A DNA stretch of 64,000 bases, from contig OV884057.1 in NCBI GenBank assembly GCA_930367215.1, positions 247,158,830 through 247,222,829 of the forward strand, read 5' to 3'. The stretch comes from Pollenia angustigena (lineage: Eukaryota; Arthropoda; Insecta; Diptera; Polleniidae). This document shows, one piece after another, positions 31,425-42,449 of this stretch (its first letter is position 1; every line of letters begins with the position of its first letter). Made by a program: the position numbers and the translations under genes. Below the pieces are notes generated by a model. The model had not been told where the DNA came from and made no database searches. It was given only the letters and a program-made list of their open reading frames with translations.

Positions 31425-33853
31425 TTAGTTCTTCTTTTTCTTTTTTTCGTTTTGTCCCAAACCCTGCGACTCTTGATATTGTTGTACAATTTTTTCTTGT
31501 ACTTCTGGTAAGCAGGGAGAGTAGCGGGAATATTCCATTGTGAATTCGCCTTTGCCCTGAGTGCTGGATCTGTAAATAATATTAAAATTTCAAATAATCA
31601 CAAGTTAAAGAATTTTTCAAGTTATTTTAAATTTAACTACCTCAATTCTCCAGCATAGCCGAACATATCGTTTAAGGGAACTTCAGCATAAACGGTAAAC
31701 CAACCTTCGGTACCATCTGTGCCTGTAATAATACCATGTCTTTTACTTAACTGACCCATAACAGCACCCTGGAATTCTTCGGGAGCTGTAACTTCCACCA
31801 TCATAATGGGCTCAAGAATTTGCCAAGAACCATTTTGGAAAACTTCTTTGACGGCACCATGAGCAGCCAACATGAATGACAATTCACTGGAGTCCACAAT
31901 GTGATGGCCACCATCTTGCAGACGGAAACGTATACCGGAGAGTTTATGACCTGACAACATACCTTTTTCAGCCATTTCACGGAAGCCCTTCTCTACACCG
32001 GGCACAAACTGTTTAGGCACATTAGTACCTACGGTTTCATCACAAAACTCCAGCAAAGTGTTTTGTTGAGGAGGCAATGGTTCCATAACACCAATAATAC
32101 GAGCATATTGACCAGAACCGCCAGATTGTTTCTTATGCAAAAAATCGAATTGACAAGGAGCTACCATGGTTTCTCTGAAGGCTACCTTAGGTTTACCTAA
32201 AGTAACGGGGCAATTGTATTCACGTTCCATACGTTGGGCATAAATTTCCAAATGTAATTCGCCCATGCCAGATACCAAAGTTTCCTTAACATCATTATCA
32301 TAGTAGAAATGGAAAGTTGGATCTTCTTTTGTAAATCTACCAACCGCCTTGGCGAAGTTATCTCTGTCTTTAGGGTTGCTGGGCTTAATAGCCATAGAGA
32401 CTACAGGGTCGGGTACAAAAATAGTTTCCATAGATAGACCGTCACGTGGATTAGTGGTGAAGGTATCACCAGAAGCGCAATCTACACCAAACAAAGCAAA
32501 AATGTCACCGGCATATACCTCGTTCACATCTTCCATATTGTTGGAATGTAAACGTACCAAACGGGCTATGCGCACCTTACGGTTGGTTCTGGCATTGTAG
32601 ATATTGTCACCTTTGCGCAAAACCCCTTGGTAACATCTAAGGTAAGTGAGCTGCCCAAAACGACCAGCTTCCAATTTAAAGGCTAAACCTACAAAAGGTT
32701 CTTTGCCATCTCTGGCAGGATTTAAAACAATTTTTTGTGGTTCTTTGCCTTCTTCCTCAATAAAGGCAACATTTTCTGTCTCTCCAGGATTGGGAAGGTA
32801 ATCAATAATGGCGTCTAACAAAGGCTGGACACCTTTATTTTTTAATGCTGTTCCCACCATTACAGGGGTAAAGGTACGTTTAATACAACTTCTGCGCAAA
32901 GCGCCCTTAATATCATTTTCAGACAAAGATTTTTCTTCTAAAAACATTTCTCCCAATACTTCATCCACATTAGACAAATGTTCAATAAGTTCGTGACGCC
33001 TTTCGAAAGATTCAGTACGCATATTTTCAGGGATTTCATCGTAACGTATTTTAGTACCATAGTCACCATCGAAGTAAATGGCCTTTTCACCTACTAAATC
33101 AATAATACCCTTACAATCACTTTCCAAACCAATAGGCAATTGAATGAAGGCAGCATTATGATTCATTTTCGAGCGCATGTGGGATACAACTCTATAGGGA
33201 TTGGAACCCATACGGTCGAGTTTATTGATAAAAGCAATACAGGGTACATTGTAACGTTTCATTTGTCTGTTCACAGTCAAAGTCTGACTCTGAACACCAC
33301 CCACAGCACACAACACCAAAACGGCGCCATCCAAAACACGCAAGGCTCTCTCCACTTCCACGGTAAAATCAACATGACCGGGAGTATCAATTATATTAAT
33401 ATTGATATCTTTCCAAAGAGTGTAAGTAGCAGCCGATTGAATAGTGATACCTCTTTGCCTTTCTAACTCCATCGAGTCCATAGTAGCACCCACATTATCT
33501 TTACCTCTTACTTCGTGCATTTGAGCAATGCGGCCGGTGTAAAACAAAATACGCTCGGTCAAAGTGGTTTTGCCACTGTCGATGTGAGCTGATATACCAA
33601 TATTACGAATTTTCTCAATTGGTTTGTGTTCAGAAAACTTAAGATGAGTGCAATAGCCATTCTATTCAAAAAAAGAAAATAATTTTTGTTAATAAATGCA
33701 CTTTTTATTGGGTTTTTTACATTACATAACCTCCCACACACTTTTTTGTTTTTCTCTTAAAAACACTGATTTTATACTCACTTGCTTTAAAGTTCTTAGA
33801 TTATTTAATTGTGAAATTAAATTACTATTTACTAAACGTTTTAATAAAGTCAT
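31425..33853 (-). CDS. mEFG1: mitochondrial elongation factor G1
   Basis: Mitochondrial translation GTPase that catalyses tRNA-mRNA translocation on the mitoribosome (iconoclast in Drosophila). Three exons join in frame: 33853-33782, 33661-31641 and 31569-31425, giving 745 residues, the usual length for fly mEFG1. Exon 1 ([20 protein letters not shown]) is a basic targeting peptide. GTPase motifs are G1 HIDSGKTT (about 50-57), the switch region RGIT, G3 DTPGHVD (116-122) and G4 NKLD (170-173). EF-G domains II to V follow, with GMGELHLEI and [10 protein letters not shown] landmarks. The C-terminus, from SSTQGKGEF to a lysine-rich KKKKKN end, lies in the last exon. Introns are 120 and 71 bp; the second donor is the less usual GAG|GTAGTT. 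AATAAA is at 31408-31403. The gene looks intact. Confidence 0.96.
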
Positions 33854-34001
33854 TTTTGTATAATTTTAATTGAAAATTTTGTATTTATTTTAATGAAATT
33901 TTAGAAAGACACAAAACTAAATTCTCACAACCCACTACAGCAACAACACACCAACATGTGTGAATGCAAAAGAAACGACACAGAATGAAACGAACTAATG
34001 A

Positions 34002-34007
34002 CAGCTG
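34002..34007. promoter_or_regulatory. E-box upstream of mEFG1
   Basis: CAGCTG lies 149 bp upstream of the mEFG1 start codon, within ACAGCTGTG. It is the same word found upstream of mRpL4. A core-promoter role is a guess from its frequency in fly housekeeping promoters. Confidence 0.3.
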
Positions 34008-34066
34008 TGTTGTAATCTCTCATATTCGGTGGTTTCAAGGCGAATTCATAGTTGAATTATTGGGTG

Positions 34067-35211
34067 CAGAGTTGCCAATTCAGCGCCTTTGGCGCTAGAT
34101 TAAGCGCTTTTTAACTGTCGAAAAGGCGCATATTTTTTCCTTAGCGCTTTTTTTAAAAAGAGCGCTAAATTAGCGCTTTTAGTGATACCCAACATTTTTG
34201 TACTTTTATTTGCATACATTAAAATCAAGACACATTAAACCAAAATTTGTTTCCGTTTTGAAAATACTTTACTCTGAAAAGCATTCTATACAAGGAAAGA
34301 AGTTTATTTTCTAAAGAAATCCATTTCGTTTCTTAAAACAAGAAAATTCAAAACTAAATAACTGATTTTAACTTATTTTGTTCGTATTAAGTAAAAGTTT
34401 CTTAAATAAAGAAACATTTTCTCATGATTAAAAAATTCACGTTTTTGGTATATGATCAAAAATTTCAAGAAGCATTTATTTAATATTAGTCTGATTTTAA
34501 AATAGAATCAAGAAACAAAGTTTTTTTTTATAAACTAACTAGTGCTATACGTTTCGTGGTTCAAGACATATTTTCTGGTGAATTAGTAAATAATTCTTTC
34601 CGTGTATAGTTGAAATTATATTACTTTAAGCTTCCTTAAATATCAGAAAAGGCTTTTTAAAAATATTAAAGTTTTATTAACACTGCTCGGCAAAAAACTA
34701 AAAAAAAGTCGATCTAGAGAACTTGATTATGTGATTTTAATTCACTTTAGCGTGCTAAATGCAAATAGTTTATTCAATCACGTCTAGTTAACATTTTGTT
34801 TACTGATTTCTTGCTTTTTTTATTCATAATATACCTGGATTTCTGATAAATGATAAAAATACTAATTTGCATGGAAAAATATAATATAAAATAATTATTT
34901 GTAAAATATCAATATCGTTCTCAAGTTATGATAAAATATATGTAGCACATAAATGCCTTATTTCGGTCAAAATATAAGACTAGCCCATAAAAGAACAAGA
35001 CATGATAGAAACAACTGAAAACGGATTTGAATTTAGCGCAGTAGTATCTTTGTTTTTCATAAATTTTTATTTAAAACGATTTTTTTGACTGCCAGTGTTA
35101 CTAATAAAACTTGGATCTTAAACATGTCATTAAGTTTTTTATTTAAATTTTATTTAGCGCTTTTTGATTGGAGACACGGTGCTTTTTGATTAGAAATAGT
35201 TCACAACCCTG
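34067..35211. mobile_element. non-autonomous hAT-type element
   Basis: A perfect 8-bp duplication ATTGGGTG (34059-34066, 35212-35219) flanks short imperfect ends CAGAGTTGCC and (from the right) CAGGGTTGTG. The subterminal word AGCGCTTTT is clustered at the left (34081-34180) and found again at the right (35156). There is no transposase in 1145 bp. It inserted about 200 bp upstream of the mEFG1 start codon. Confidence 0.85.
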
Positions 35212-35219
35212 ATTGGGTG

Positions 35220-35973
35220 GTACCGTATAGAAGAAATTTCTTAAATAATCATGAACTTATTAATGGACATTTTAAGTTACATCATATGTAATAAAAAGTC
35301 TGCATAACTAATGGCGATTTCTTTTCTGAGAAAAATGTTGCATTAATTTTACATGTTCTACATTTTTGTGTTCGTTTGTACAAAAAATACAACTGTGGGA
35401 AAAATTTTCAAGTTCTTTTGTGAATATGTTGATGAAAAACATGCAAAACATGTTGCATGTTTTACCCTTACTTTAACTTAAGGTGTTCATACTGCCCTGT
35501 TCTACAACTTTGGTGCTTACTACTTTGTTTGCAAAACAAATGTTTTATTTTGTTCGTCATAATTCATACCGCTCATAATTTTGTTAAAAATTGATTTTAA
35601 AACAAAATATAAAAATATTTACAAATTAAAATCAAAAAAAGTCTTTTTATATTATAATCGTTTTAATTTTTATAAGCCATTAGTGATGTTAATATTTGTT
35701 TCCAACCCGTAATAGCATGCAGAAACTGCTTAAATAGCTTTAAAAATCGCTTATTAAGTACATTAATGATGAAAGTGTAATAGTTGTAAATAAAAGCACT
35801 AATTGTGTTCTATTGAAATTGCACAACATGTAACACTTCGAGTGATTTTAGGTAACATTAGAAAATGTTACATCCCTACAAGAAATGGATGACCGAAAAT
35901 AAAAAAACAAATTTTTTTACTAACACACTTGCAACAATTTTACATTAGTTGTACCACTCTAACATATATGTTA
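35220..35973. other. non-coding, nothing recognised
   Basis: A+T-rich sequence between the hAT-type and the Harbinger-type elements. No gene or repeat family is identified. Confidence 0.6.
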
Positions 35974-37560
35974 GGGCACTGCTACACGTTCAATAAATAT
36001 CGTGATATTTGGATCGCGATCCATTTTAAAATATTGATGGATCACGAGCGTATGCTACATGTTCAATATTTATCGCGTCAGTATTTATATATTTATACCC
36101 TTCACCACAGGTGGAAAAGGGTATATATAAGTTTGTCATTCCGTTTGTAATTTCTACAATATTGATCTAAGACCCTATAAAGTGTATATATTCTGGGTCC
36201 TTATGAGGAGAGAAGTTGATTTAACGATGTCCGTCCGTCCGTCCCTCCATCCGTCCGTCTGTCCGTCTTAAGTTTGGTATGTGTTTTCCGGAGACTCCAG
36301 ACATGATAGCGGCTACGTTGTTTTACATTTATTTCACATATAGTCCACCATTTCTTGCTATTGAAATTCAGCCAGATCGGTCCAACAATGGCTGAGATAT
36401 GACCAAAAAAACCACGACTGCCTCTAATTTTTCTAAAAAATCCCTTGTGGTTGTTGTATTTTTATTACTTTTTTCTGTATATCTGGAGAACGGCAAGAGC
36501 CAAAGCTTTAAAATTAGGTACAAACATTTAGGTTATAAATATACACCATCCTACAAAATGTGGGCGGGATTGGAAAAGTAGGCGTGGTACCTCTCATACA
36601 AAAAGTATTAAAAATTGTATAAAGACCTGAATTTTTTGACTGTAATATGACCTATGGTTAAGCCTTAGATATATGTATATCAGAAGATCGGAAACTTTTT
36701 TTTTTAAATTTTGAAAAATTTTCTTTTTTAAAAAATATTGATAAAATTTACTTTTTTTAAAAAATTTTGAAAAAATTTACTTTTTTTTAAAAAATTTTTA
36801 AAAATTTACTTTTTTTAAAAAATTTTGAAAAATTTAAATTTCATTTATAATGAAGTTTTAAGTATTGTAAATATGTATGTATATGTATATGGAAAAATTA
36901 TTTAGTTGGTCTCTATTCTACTCGCACAATGGTGAAGGGTATATAAGATTCGGCACAGCGGAATATAGCACTCTTACATGTTTTTTTATGCTGTCGTTCA
37001 TCAATGTCGCGAGAAAATCAAAAGAAAGCCTGTTTAGCTATTTTGCTTGCTTTTTTAAAAACTCTTTAATAATTTTTGCAGTGCAGTCGTTCTTTTTATT
37101 TTGTCGGAATAAGCTTTAGCCGACGAGTCCCACAATTCCGGCATTGCCTCCAAATTAAAAATGAAATCTTTTAAAATAATTTTTCACTGGTTAATTCCGA
37201 TTCCACCGGCAGAACCCACTCGATTTCACTGTCTTCTGCCACTACCCTTTATTTTAATAAACTTTACACAAATTTTGTCAATTGTTTTACTTTTTATTTG
37301 CTTAATTTTTTCCACTGCGTATTTTATTTCTTTTATTTTGACACTTTTTACTGACGTATCATGATTATTTAATATCATGAAAATGCTACACGTTCAATAT
37401 TTATCACGCGATCCACGATCCGCGATCTGGATTTCTGGATTTCATATTTTAGGCCATTCTGCGATATGGATCGCGATCCATCAATATTTCATGCTACACG
37501 TTCAATTAATATCGTGATACTAGAAATATCACGATATTTATTGAACGTGTAGCAGTGCCC
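35974..37560. mobile_element. Harbinger-type element carrying a fly repeat
   Basis: The ends GGGCACTGCTACACGTTCAA match at both sides for over 35 bp, continuing into 'taaatatcgtgatatt', with TTA duplicated (35971-35973, 37561-37563). More copies of 'gctacacgttcaat' lie near 36055, 37386 and 37493 in both orientations. The middle (about 36095-37000) is a different repeat, from 'aaaagggtatataagtttgt' to 'ttcggcacagcggaatatag', that inserted into it. No transposase. Confidence 0.8.
36095..37000 (+). repeat. common fly repeat, nested copy
   Basis: It begins 'ggaaaagggtatataagttt', then 'gtcattccgtttg', 'ttctgggtcc' and a GTCCGTCCGTCC run (36230-36264). It ends 'gggtatataagattcggcac'. Similar copies start at 58430 and occur broken near 1950, 14840 and 46650. 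At 36695-36842 about four units of 'aaaaaattttgaaaaattta' are tandemly repeated. Confidence 0.7.
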
Positions 37561-37699
37561 TTAGAGTAGAACAACTGAAAACACCACAAAAAAACCAATT
37601 TTTTTTTTAATTTTTGTTATACATACGCTTTACTGGCTAATATTTGTGAATTGTTTAAATTAAATACTGCAAAATATTTTAATAATTATTAAATTATTA

Positions 37700-38290
37700 A
37701 AATAAATAAAGAAAATCCAAAGGATTTGGGTAAGTTATAAAAATGCGAAAAAGAAAAACGCGAAGCTGAAGATGCAGAAAAGCCTAAACAAAATTTGGAT
37801 GAAGCCAAAAAGACTATGTCCGAAGATCCCAGTTGGCCAGCTGCATATTTGAATGGGTCGAAAATTAACAGAAACGTTAAAATCTATGGATGGGCACATC
37901 GTTTAAGACGTCAAGGCAGAGGTTTAATTTGTTATTTACATTACGGATTTTTACAATGTTTGGTACACTAAAACCTGTGCCAGAAGGCAAATCGGTAAGT
38001 TTCGTTTCGTGAACAATATTGTAGAAACTCATTTATTTGTTTTATGCACCAGGTGGACACGAATTGCATGTAGATTACTGGGAATTAATTGGTTTGGCTC
38101 CTGCTGGCGGTGCTGAAAGTATTCTCAATGAAGAGGCTCATCCCGATGTTCAGTTGGATAATCGTCATATTATGATTAGAGGCGAAAACATTTTCCGTGT
38201 TAATTCTTCCACCTGCAGTGAATGGTGTAAACGCATACGTACAGCAGTCAACTTGACTTGGTTGCATCGTAAGGAGCCAGAGTTGGTTAT
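37700..38290 (+). pseudogene. asparaginyl-tRNA synthetase pseudogene, chimeric
   Basis: A broken copy of cytosolic AsnRS, the class II enzyme charging tRNA-Asn. Recognisable pieces are NLDEAKKTMSEDPS, KIYGWAHRLRRQGRGL and GFLQC (to 37970), then in another frame GTLKPVPEGKS (about 37957-37992), a retained intron-like GTAAGT segment, and APGGHELHVDYWELIGLAPA with VQLDNRHIMIRGEN (38046-38190). About 25 codons are missing between GFLQC and GTLKP, there is a frameshift and stop, and the intron's acceptor reads TTTTAT before GCACCA instead of AG. After MIRGENI the homology stops and unrelated residues follow. The catalytic class II core is absent. Retained introns argue for a DNA-level duplicate, not a retrocopy. 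Confidence 0.8.
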
Positions 38291-38572
38291 ACGATATTCA
38301 GAGGTATGTTATCATGAAAATTAGTTTTTAAATAAAATTAAGTCGTCTTTTTTTTGTATTTTACAGTATTTTGCAAATTGTAGCGAAAAACACAAATCTA
38401 GCACTTCTTGATCGCACAGTGACCTCTTTAGTGTGTGCTCTTTACATTTGTGGGGAATCAGACACTCTTTATGGTTTAACAAATTGTCTAAAAAGTTGTT
38501 GTTAAAAACTAAACACGGCAAACGATTCGAATGGATACAATATGTAGCAGAATTGTACAATGATATTTAAAA
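38190..38572 (+). pseudogene. unrecognised gene fragment fused to AsnRS copy
   Basis: Directly after the AsnRS homology, the open frame continues FRVNSSTCSEWCKRIRTAVN, then LTWLHRKEPELVIRYSE. A plausible intron follows (donor GTATGT at about 38304, acceptor TTTTACAG at about 38366). Downstream frames read LLDRTVTSLVCALYICGESD and, after frame changes, LLLKTKHGKRFEWIQYVAEL. This looks like decayed protein-coding sequence with its own exon structure. I do not recognise the family. It may mark a recombination breakpoint between two gene fragments. Confidence 0.4.
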
Positions 38573-38767
38573 ACAGTTAAATGGTGTTTGATCTAGCCAA
38601 ACGTTTTGCAAAAACCAATAACTTTTTAATAAAACTATTGGTTACGAGCAACGTCTAATATTTAATAAAAAAAAACTTATCATCTGACGTTTATGAAAGG
38701 AGGAATAACTGTTACGGTCCCAGTTTTATAATGCCTTTTTGCAATATTCCCATTCTTTAAATATTTC

Positions 38768-38948
38768 ACTTGGTTTTTGCTTAAGCCAACCTTTGGTTAA
38801 CATTGATGCTATAGATGTAAACATATACATAGGAATGATTCTAAGGAAACTACAAGATATTCTGGTAGTGTATAAGATCATTCCTTAGTATATGTACTTA
38901 TCTATAGCATCAATGTTAACCAAAGGTTGACTTAAGCAAAAACCAAGT
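38768..38948. mobile_element. palindromic MITE
   Basis: The left arm 'acttggtttttgcttaagcc' pairs with the right arm 'gcttaagtcaacctttggtt' when reverse-complemented, continuing through 'aacattgatgctatagat' in both arms. The middle 'aggaatgat' lines are shared with the MITE at 41829. The target duplication was not resolved. Confidence 0.7.
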
Positions 38949-39130
38949 TTATAAAATTTAAATTACCTCATAAGACAAAAAATAATTATTTATTTATTTA
39001 ATTTATTTTGTAAAAAGAACAAATATTGAATTTTATTTTAAATAAAAAACAAAAATATGTATGAGAATTGAATAAAATGAATCGTGTTTTATTTAAGCTA
39101 AAAAGTACGTCAACAGTGAAGAATATATGA

Positions 39131-39215
39131 ATCAGTACTGACTAGTCAGCTGTACCCGGTATGTGCATCAGTACTGACTAGTCAGCTATGTCCGGTTTAT
39201 ACATCAGTACTAATA
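39131..39215 (+). repeat. 36-bp tandem repeat
   Basis: Units start at 39131, 39167 and 39203 with 'atcagtactgactagtcagc'. The unit contains the palindrome CTGACTAGTCAG. The third unit is partial. Confidence 0.8.
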
Positions 39216-39625
39216 TGTAAAGAGTAGAAGAGTAAACAGCTCAGATATATGTTTAATCAACCACAAAATTCATAGGTTAAAGAAGGATGCAAAATCACAC
39301 GTACACAAAAGTTTAGGTCATTTTTTTCACGTTGGCCTTAAGAAAATGATAGAAAATTTGTTCTACGCGATGACCGATGTCTGTATCAGCAATGTCGGTC
39401 ATATGATAGGTCAAATGACCGTCACTATTCTTGTAGGGATGTATGTACGGTAACATATTTTTCTCAGAAAAGAAATCGCCATAAATGAAGGACTGTTTAA
39501 CCTTTAACTTCATTGTCGATAATAGAGTTCTATTTATTTTTATCAGCAAGGCGAATTTAAATTAAAATTTAGTAAATTTAGTAGTTTACTTTCAGTCAAT
39601 TCGCCTTGTTTAGTACTTAAAGCCA
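39216..39625. other. non-coding with small hairpin
   Basis: At 39546-39608 the words 'caaggcgaattt' and 'aattcgccttg' form an inverted pair about 60 bp long overall. The same words form a similar pair at 26412-26490 and occur singly at 22682, 24697 and 34038. Nothing else is recognised. Confidence 0.5.
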
Positions 39626-39629
39626 GTGC

Positions 39630-40490
39630 TGCCAGAATTAAGATTTTATCTTATTTTTGAAGATTTTTTTAACAAAATAAAGATATTAAACCAAATAAAA
39701 CTGTTAAACGTATAAGAATTACAGCAACAGTTCTACTTGTAACAATATCAAAGCTTAAACAAAACACATCAACAATAAACAACAGTGGGTTTATCTCATC
39801 TTACATTCCCCACTACAATTGATTGGAATTCTCCCAACATTAATTGTAGGATGAAGTTTCCTGATGATCTGGCCTAAGCAACCAGTGAAATGCATAGGAA
39901 TAGCTTATCCCATCAACAATAAATTTCAAGTGTTTTTGTCAAGAATAAAAACTGGGAATAAAGCACGAATAACAAAATCTTTTGAAATTAAAATTTTGTA
40001 TTCCCAAAAATTGAAATTACTTTTTGATAAACAGGCAAGTGCCTAAAAAACACTTAATTCACAACATCTTTTGTAAGTTGTTGTGTTGTTTTTATTTTGT
40101 TTTTCTTAACCTACTTACAACTACAATTAATGTTGCGAGAATTTCAACTAATTGTAGTGGGGAATGTAAGATGAGATAAACCCACTTTTTTATTGTTGAT
40201 GTGTTTTGTTAAAGCTTTGATATTGTTACAAGTAAAACTGTTGCTATAAGTCTTATACGTTTAACAGTTTTATTTGGTTTAATATCTTTAGTTTTTCTAA
40301 AATCTTTATGGATGAAGTTTCCTGATGATCTGGCCTAAGCAACCAGTGAAATGCATAGGAATAGCTTATCCCATCAACAATAAATTTCAAGTGTTTTTGT
40401 CAAGAATAAAAACTGGGAATTAAGCACGAATAACAAAATCTTTTGAAATTAAAATTTTGTATTCCCAAAAATTGAAATAACTTTTTAATT
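39630..40490. repeat. composite of two dispersed repeats
   Basis: Long inverted arms (39652-39850 against 40131-40311), sharing 'attaaaccaaataaaactgt' and 'tttatctcatcttacattcc', surround a copy of repeat B (39851-40022). A second direct copy of B (40312-40484) abuts the right arm and is almost identical to the first. This order suggests one element inserted into the other, with B duplicated. Confidence 0.72.
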
Positions 40491-40863
40491 TGCTATTATG
40501 ATTAACTCGGTAACTCTATTTGCTCAAGTTGACGCTTCTACGACATTTTGCAAATGAACTCGCAGTGGCATGTGTAATCACAAAAGTTAAGCTCGATTCA
40601 CCCATGCGTTCCGAACAAAATTTTTGTCCGGACAAAATTTTTTTTATATTGAGTTTGACGTTTTACTTTTGAGAGAGAGAGCAATAAATTTGTTCGGAAC
40701 ATTTTTTCTTGAATTGGTTTAATTTTAATTCTTGTTCCGAACAAAATGAACTGAGATGCCACTTTTTTTCAATTTGTACAAAATAAAGTTGAATTGAGCT
40801 GCCACATATTACATTTTTGTTTTTGTTTTGTGCTGAATAGTTAAAAAAAAAGTTAAACAAAAG

Positions 40864-41710
40864 ATGGATGTTAAAGAAAATATTGCCCTGAAACTTATAG
40901 AAGAAATAAAAAAACCAGGAAGAGAATGTATTTATGATATGGGCAATCGTTCATATAAGAATACTCACCTTAAACAAAATATATGGACGGAAATAGAAAA
41001 TTCTCTTGGAATTGGTCGTAAGTAAATTTTAAATGGTAAATTTTAATATAATATAATAATGTGTAACATAATGTTTACCAATTATTGTAGGAAGTGAATG
41101 CCAAATATTATGGAAAAGTTTGCGAAGACGCTACAAAGCAGCTTTAACTAAAAATAATGGGAAAAGTGGAAGTGAACGGGTGGCAGTAAGAGGCTTCTCT
41201 AAGATCCTTATGACAGAAATGGATTTTTTCGAAAATTTCTGCGAAGATAAAGAGTAAGATCTTTTAAGCATAATGTAGCACATTATCTACTTTGTATTCA
41301 TAAAGAACTATTTTTTAAGTTGTACCATAACGAATTATACCGACTCAAATACGGCAAGTTTTCAAAGCCTTTTTGAAGAAATGGCCAGTGACCCTGATGT
41401 CATTAACCTATCAAATGAATGCAATGATTGGGGAGGGGACAGTACTCAGTCTACGTTACCGAGTTCGAGTTCTGCTACACAACGAGAAAAGGAAAAAAGA
41501 AAACGTGTAAGAGTAGATGATCCTGAAAGTGAATATAAAGAGTCTTTAAAGACTCTTAACAATTTGGCGGAAAAAGTGTTTGAGGCCACAACAGAAAAAC
41601 GAGATCCATTCTTTCTAGCCATGGAAGAAGAATTTTCAAAAGTTCCGGATAACCGCAAAAGTCAATTGAAATTAAAACTAATGGCGCTAATAGTTGAAGA
41701 ACAATTGTAG
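40864..41710 (+). CDS. Harbinger accessory MADF/Myb-like protein
   Basis: DNA-binding partner of the Harbinger transposase, thought in this superfamily to bring the nuclease to the nucleus and to the element ends. Three exons join in frame, 40864-41017, 41091-41253 and 41320-41710 (donors GTAAGT and GTAAGA, acceptors TTGTAG and TTTTTTAAG), giving 235 residues. The first 105 residues form an MADF-like domain: ALKLIEEIKK, CIYDMGNRSYKN, NIWTEIENSLGIG, CQILWKSLRRRYK, with aromatic spacing as expected. The middle is acidic/serine-rich with a basic KEKRKRVRVD patch. The C-terminus (FLAMEEEFSKVPDNRKSQLK, then LKLMALIVEEQL) resembles the BESS-like tail of MADF proteins. No stop or frameshift is seen. 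Confidence 0.85.
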
Positions 41711-41828
41711 CAAAATAATGTTTTTTTAAATTAGAATGTGAAGTATTTTTTTTTTTATATATTATTTTAATTACCATTATTATTTTTGTGATGTGTTCAT
41801 TTATTCAAATTTCAATTTATAAAGTTTT

Positions 41829-42075
41829 CTTCCAATAGTCCTATTCTCTTAATATTTGACATACTTTTTTCTTTGGAAACTTTTGGTTAGCATTTAAGCT
41901 ATAGAAATATATGTTTATATACTTAGGAATGATTTGGTACACAGCCAAGATTGTCTGGTAGTGTATAGAATCATTCCTAAGTATATGTACATAGGTAGCT
42001 GCAGCTTAAATGCTAACCAAAAGTTGGCGTAAGAAAAAAGTATGTCAAATATTGAGGGAATATGACTATTGCAAG
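41829..42075. mobile_element. palindromic MITE inside Harbinger
   Basis: The left end 'cttccaatagtcctattctc' and the reverse-complemented right end 'cttgcaatagtcatattccc' continue similar through 'aatatttgacatacttttt'. Both arms contain 'agcatttaagct' or a close form. It is related to the MITE at 38768 by the 'aggaatgatt' core. No clear target duplication. Confidence 0.7.
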
Positions 42076-42175
42076 TAAGCTTTAAAAATTGAAATTTGAT
42101 TCAATGAACACATTTGAAAAATAAAAATATTTTGAATCTGTGAATTATTTCTTATTATAAGTGAAGGCAGAATTA

Positions 42176-42446
42176 AGGCCCAACCAGAATGTGCATAAAC
42201 AAACTTAAGCTACTGTCAAAAATAAACGAAAAAGCCTCTCAAATACATTAAAAAAAAACAAAAACAAAATAAAAAACTTTTGATTCCGTACGGAATGTGC
42301 GATTAGTTTCGCACTTTGCTTAAGCAAATTACAGTTTCATTAAATTTAACAAAAAGTTCCCTTAAGTTCAATATGGTTTTACACATATGATTTACATGTA
42401 TTCGCTCGGTTGCTTAAGCCACGTTATTCACATTCTGGTTAGGCCT
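42176..42446. mobile_element. 271-bp Harbinger-type MITE
   Basis: The ends AGGCCCAACCAGAATGTGCA and (inverted) AGGCCTAACCAGAATGTGAA are flanked by TTA (42173-42175, 42447-42449). A sister copy lies at 44963-45231, just outside the Harbinger element. Confidence 0.85.
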
Positions 42447-42449
42447 TTA

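Noticed and set aside
32349..33466. Several plus-strand frames across mEFG1
   Set aside because: Antisense shadows of a clearly identified conserved coding exon.
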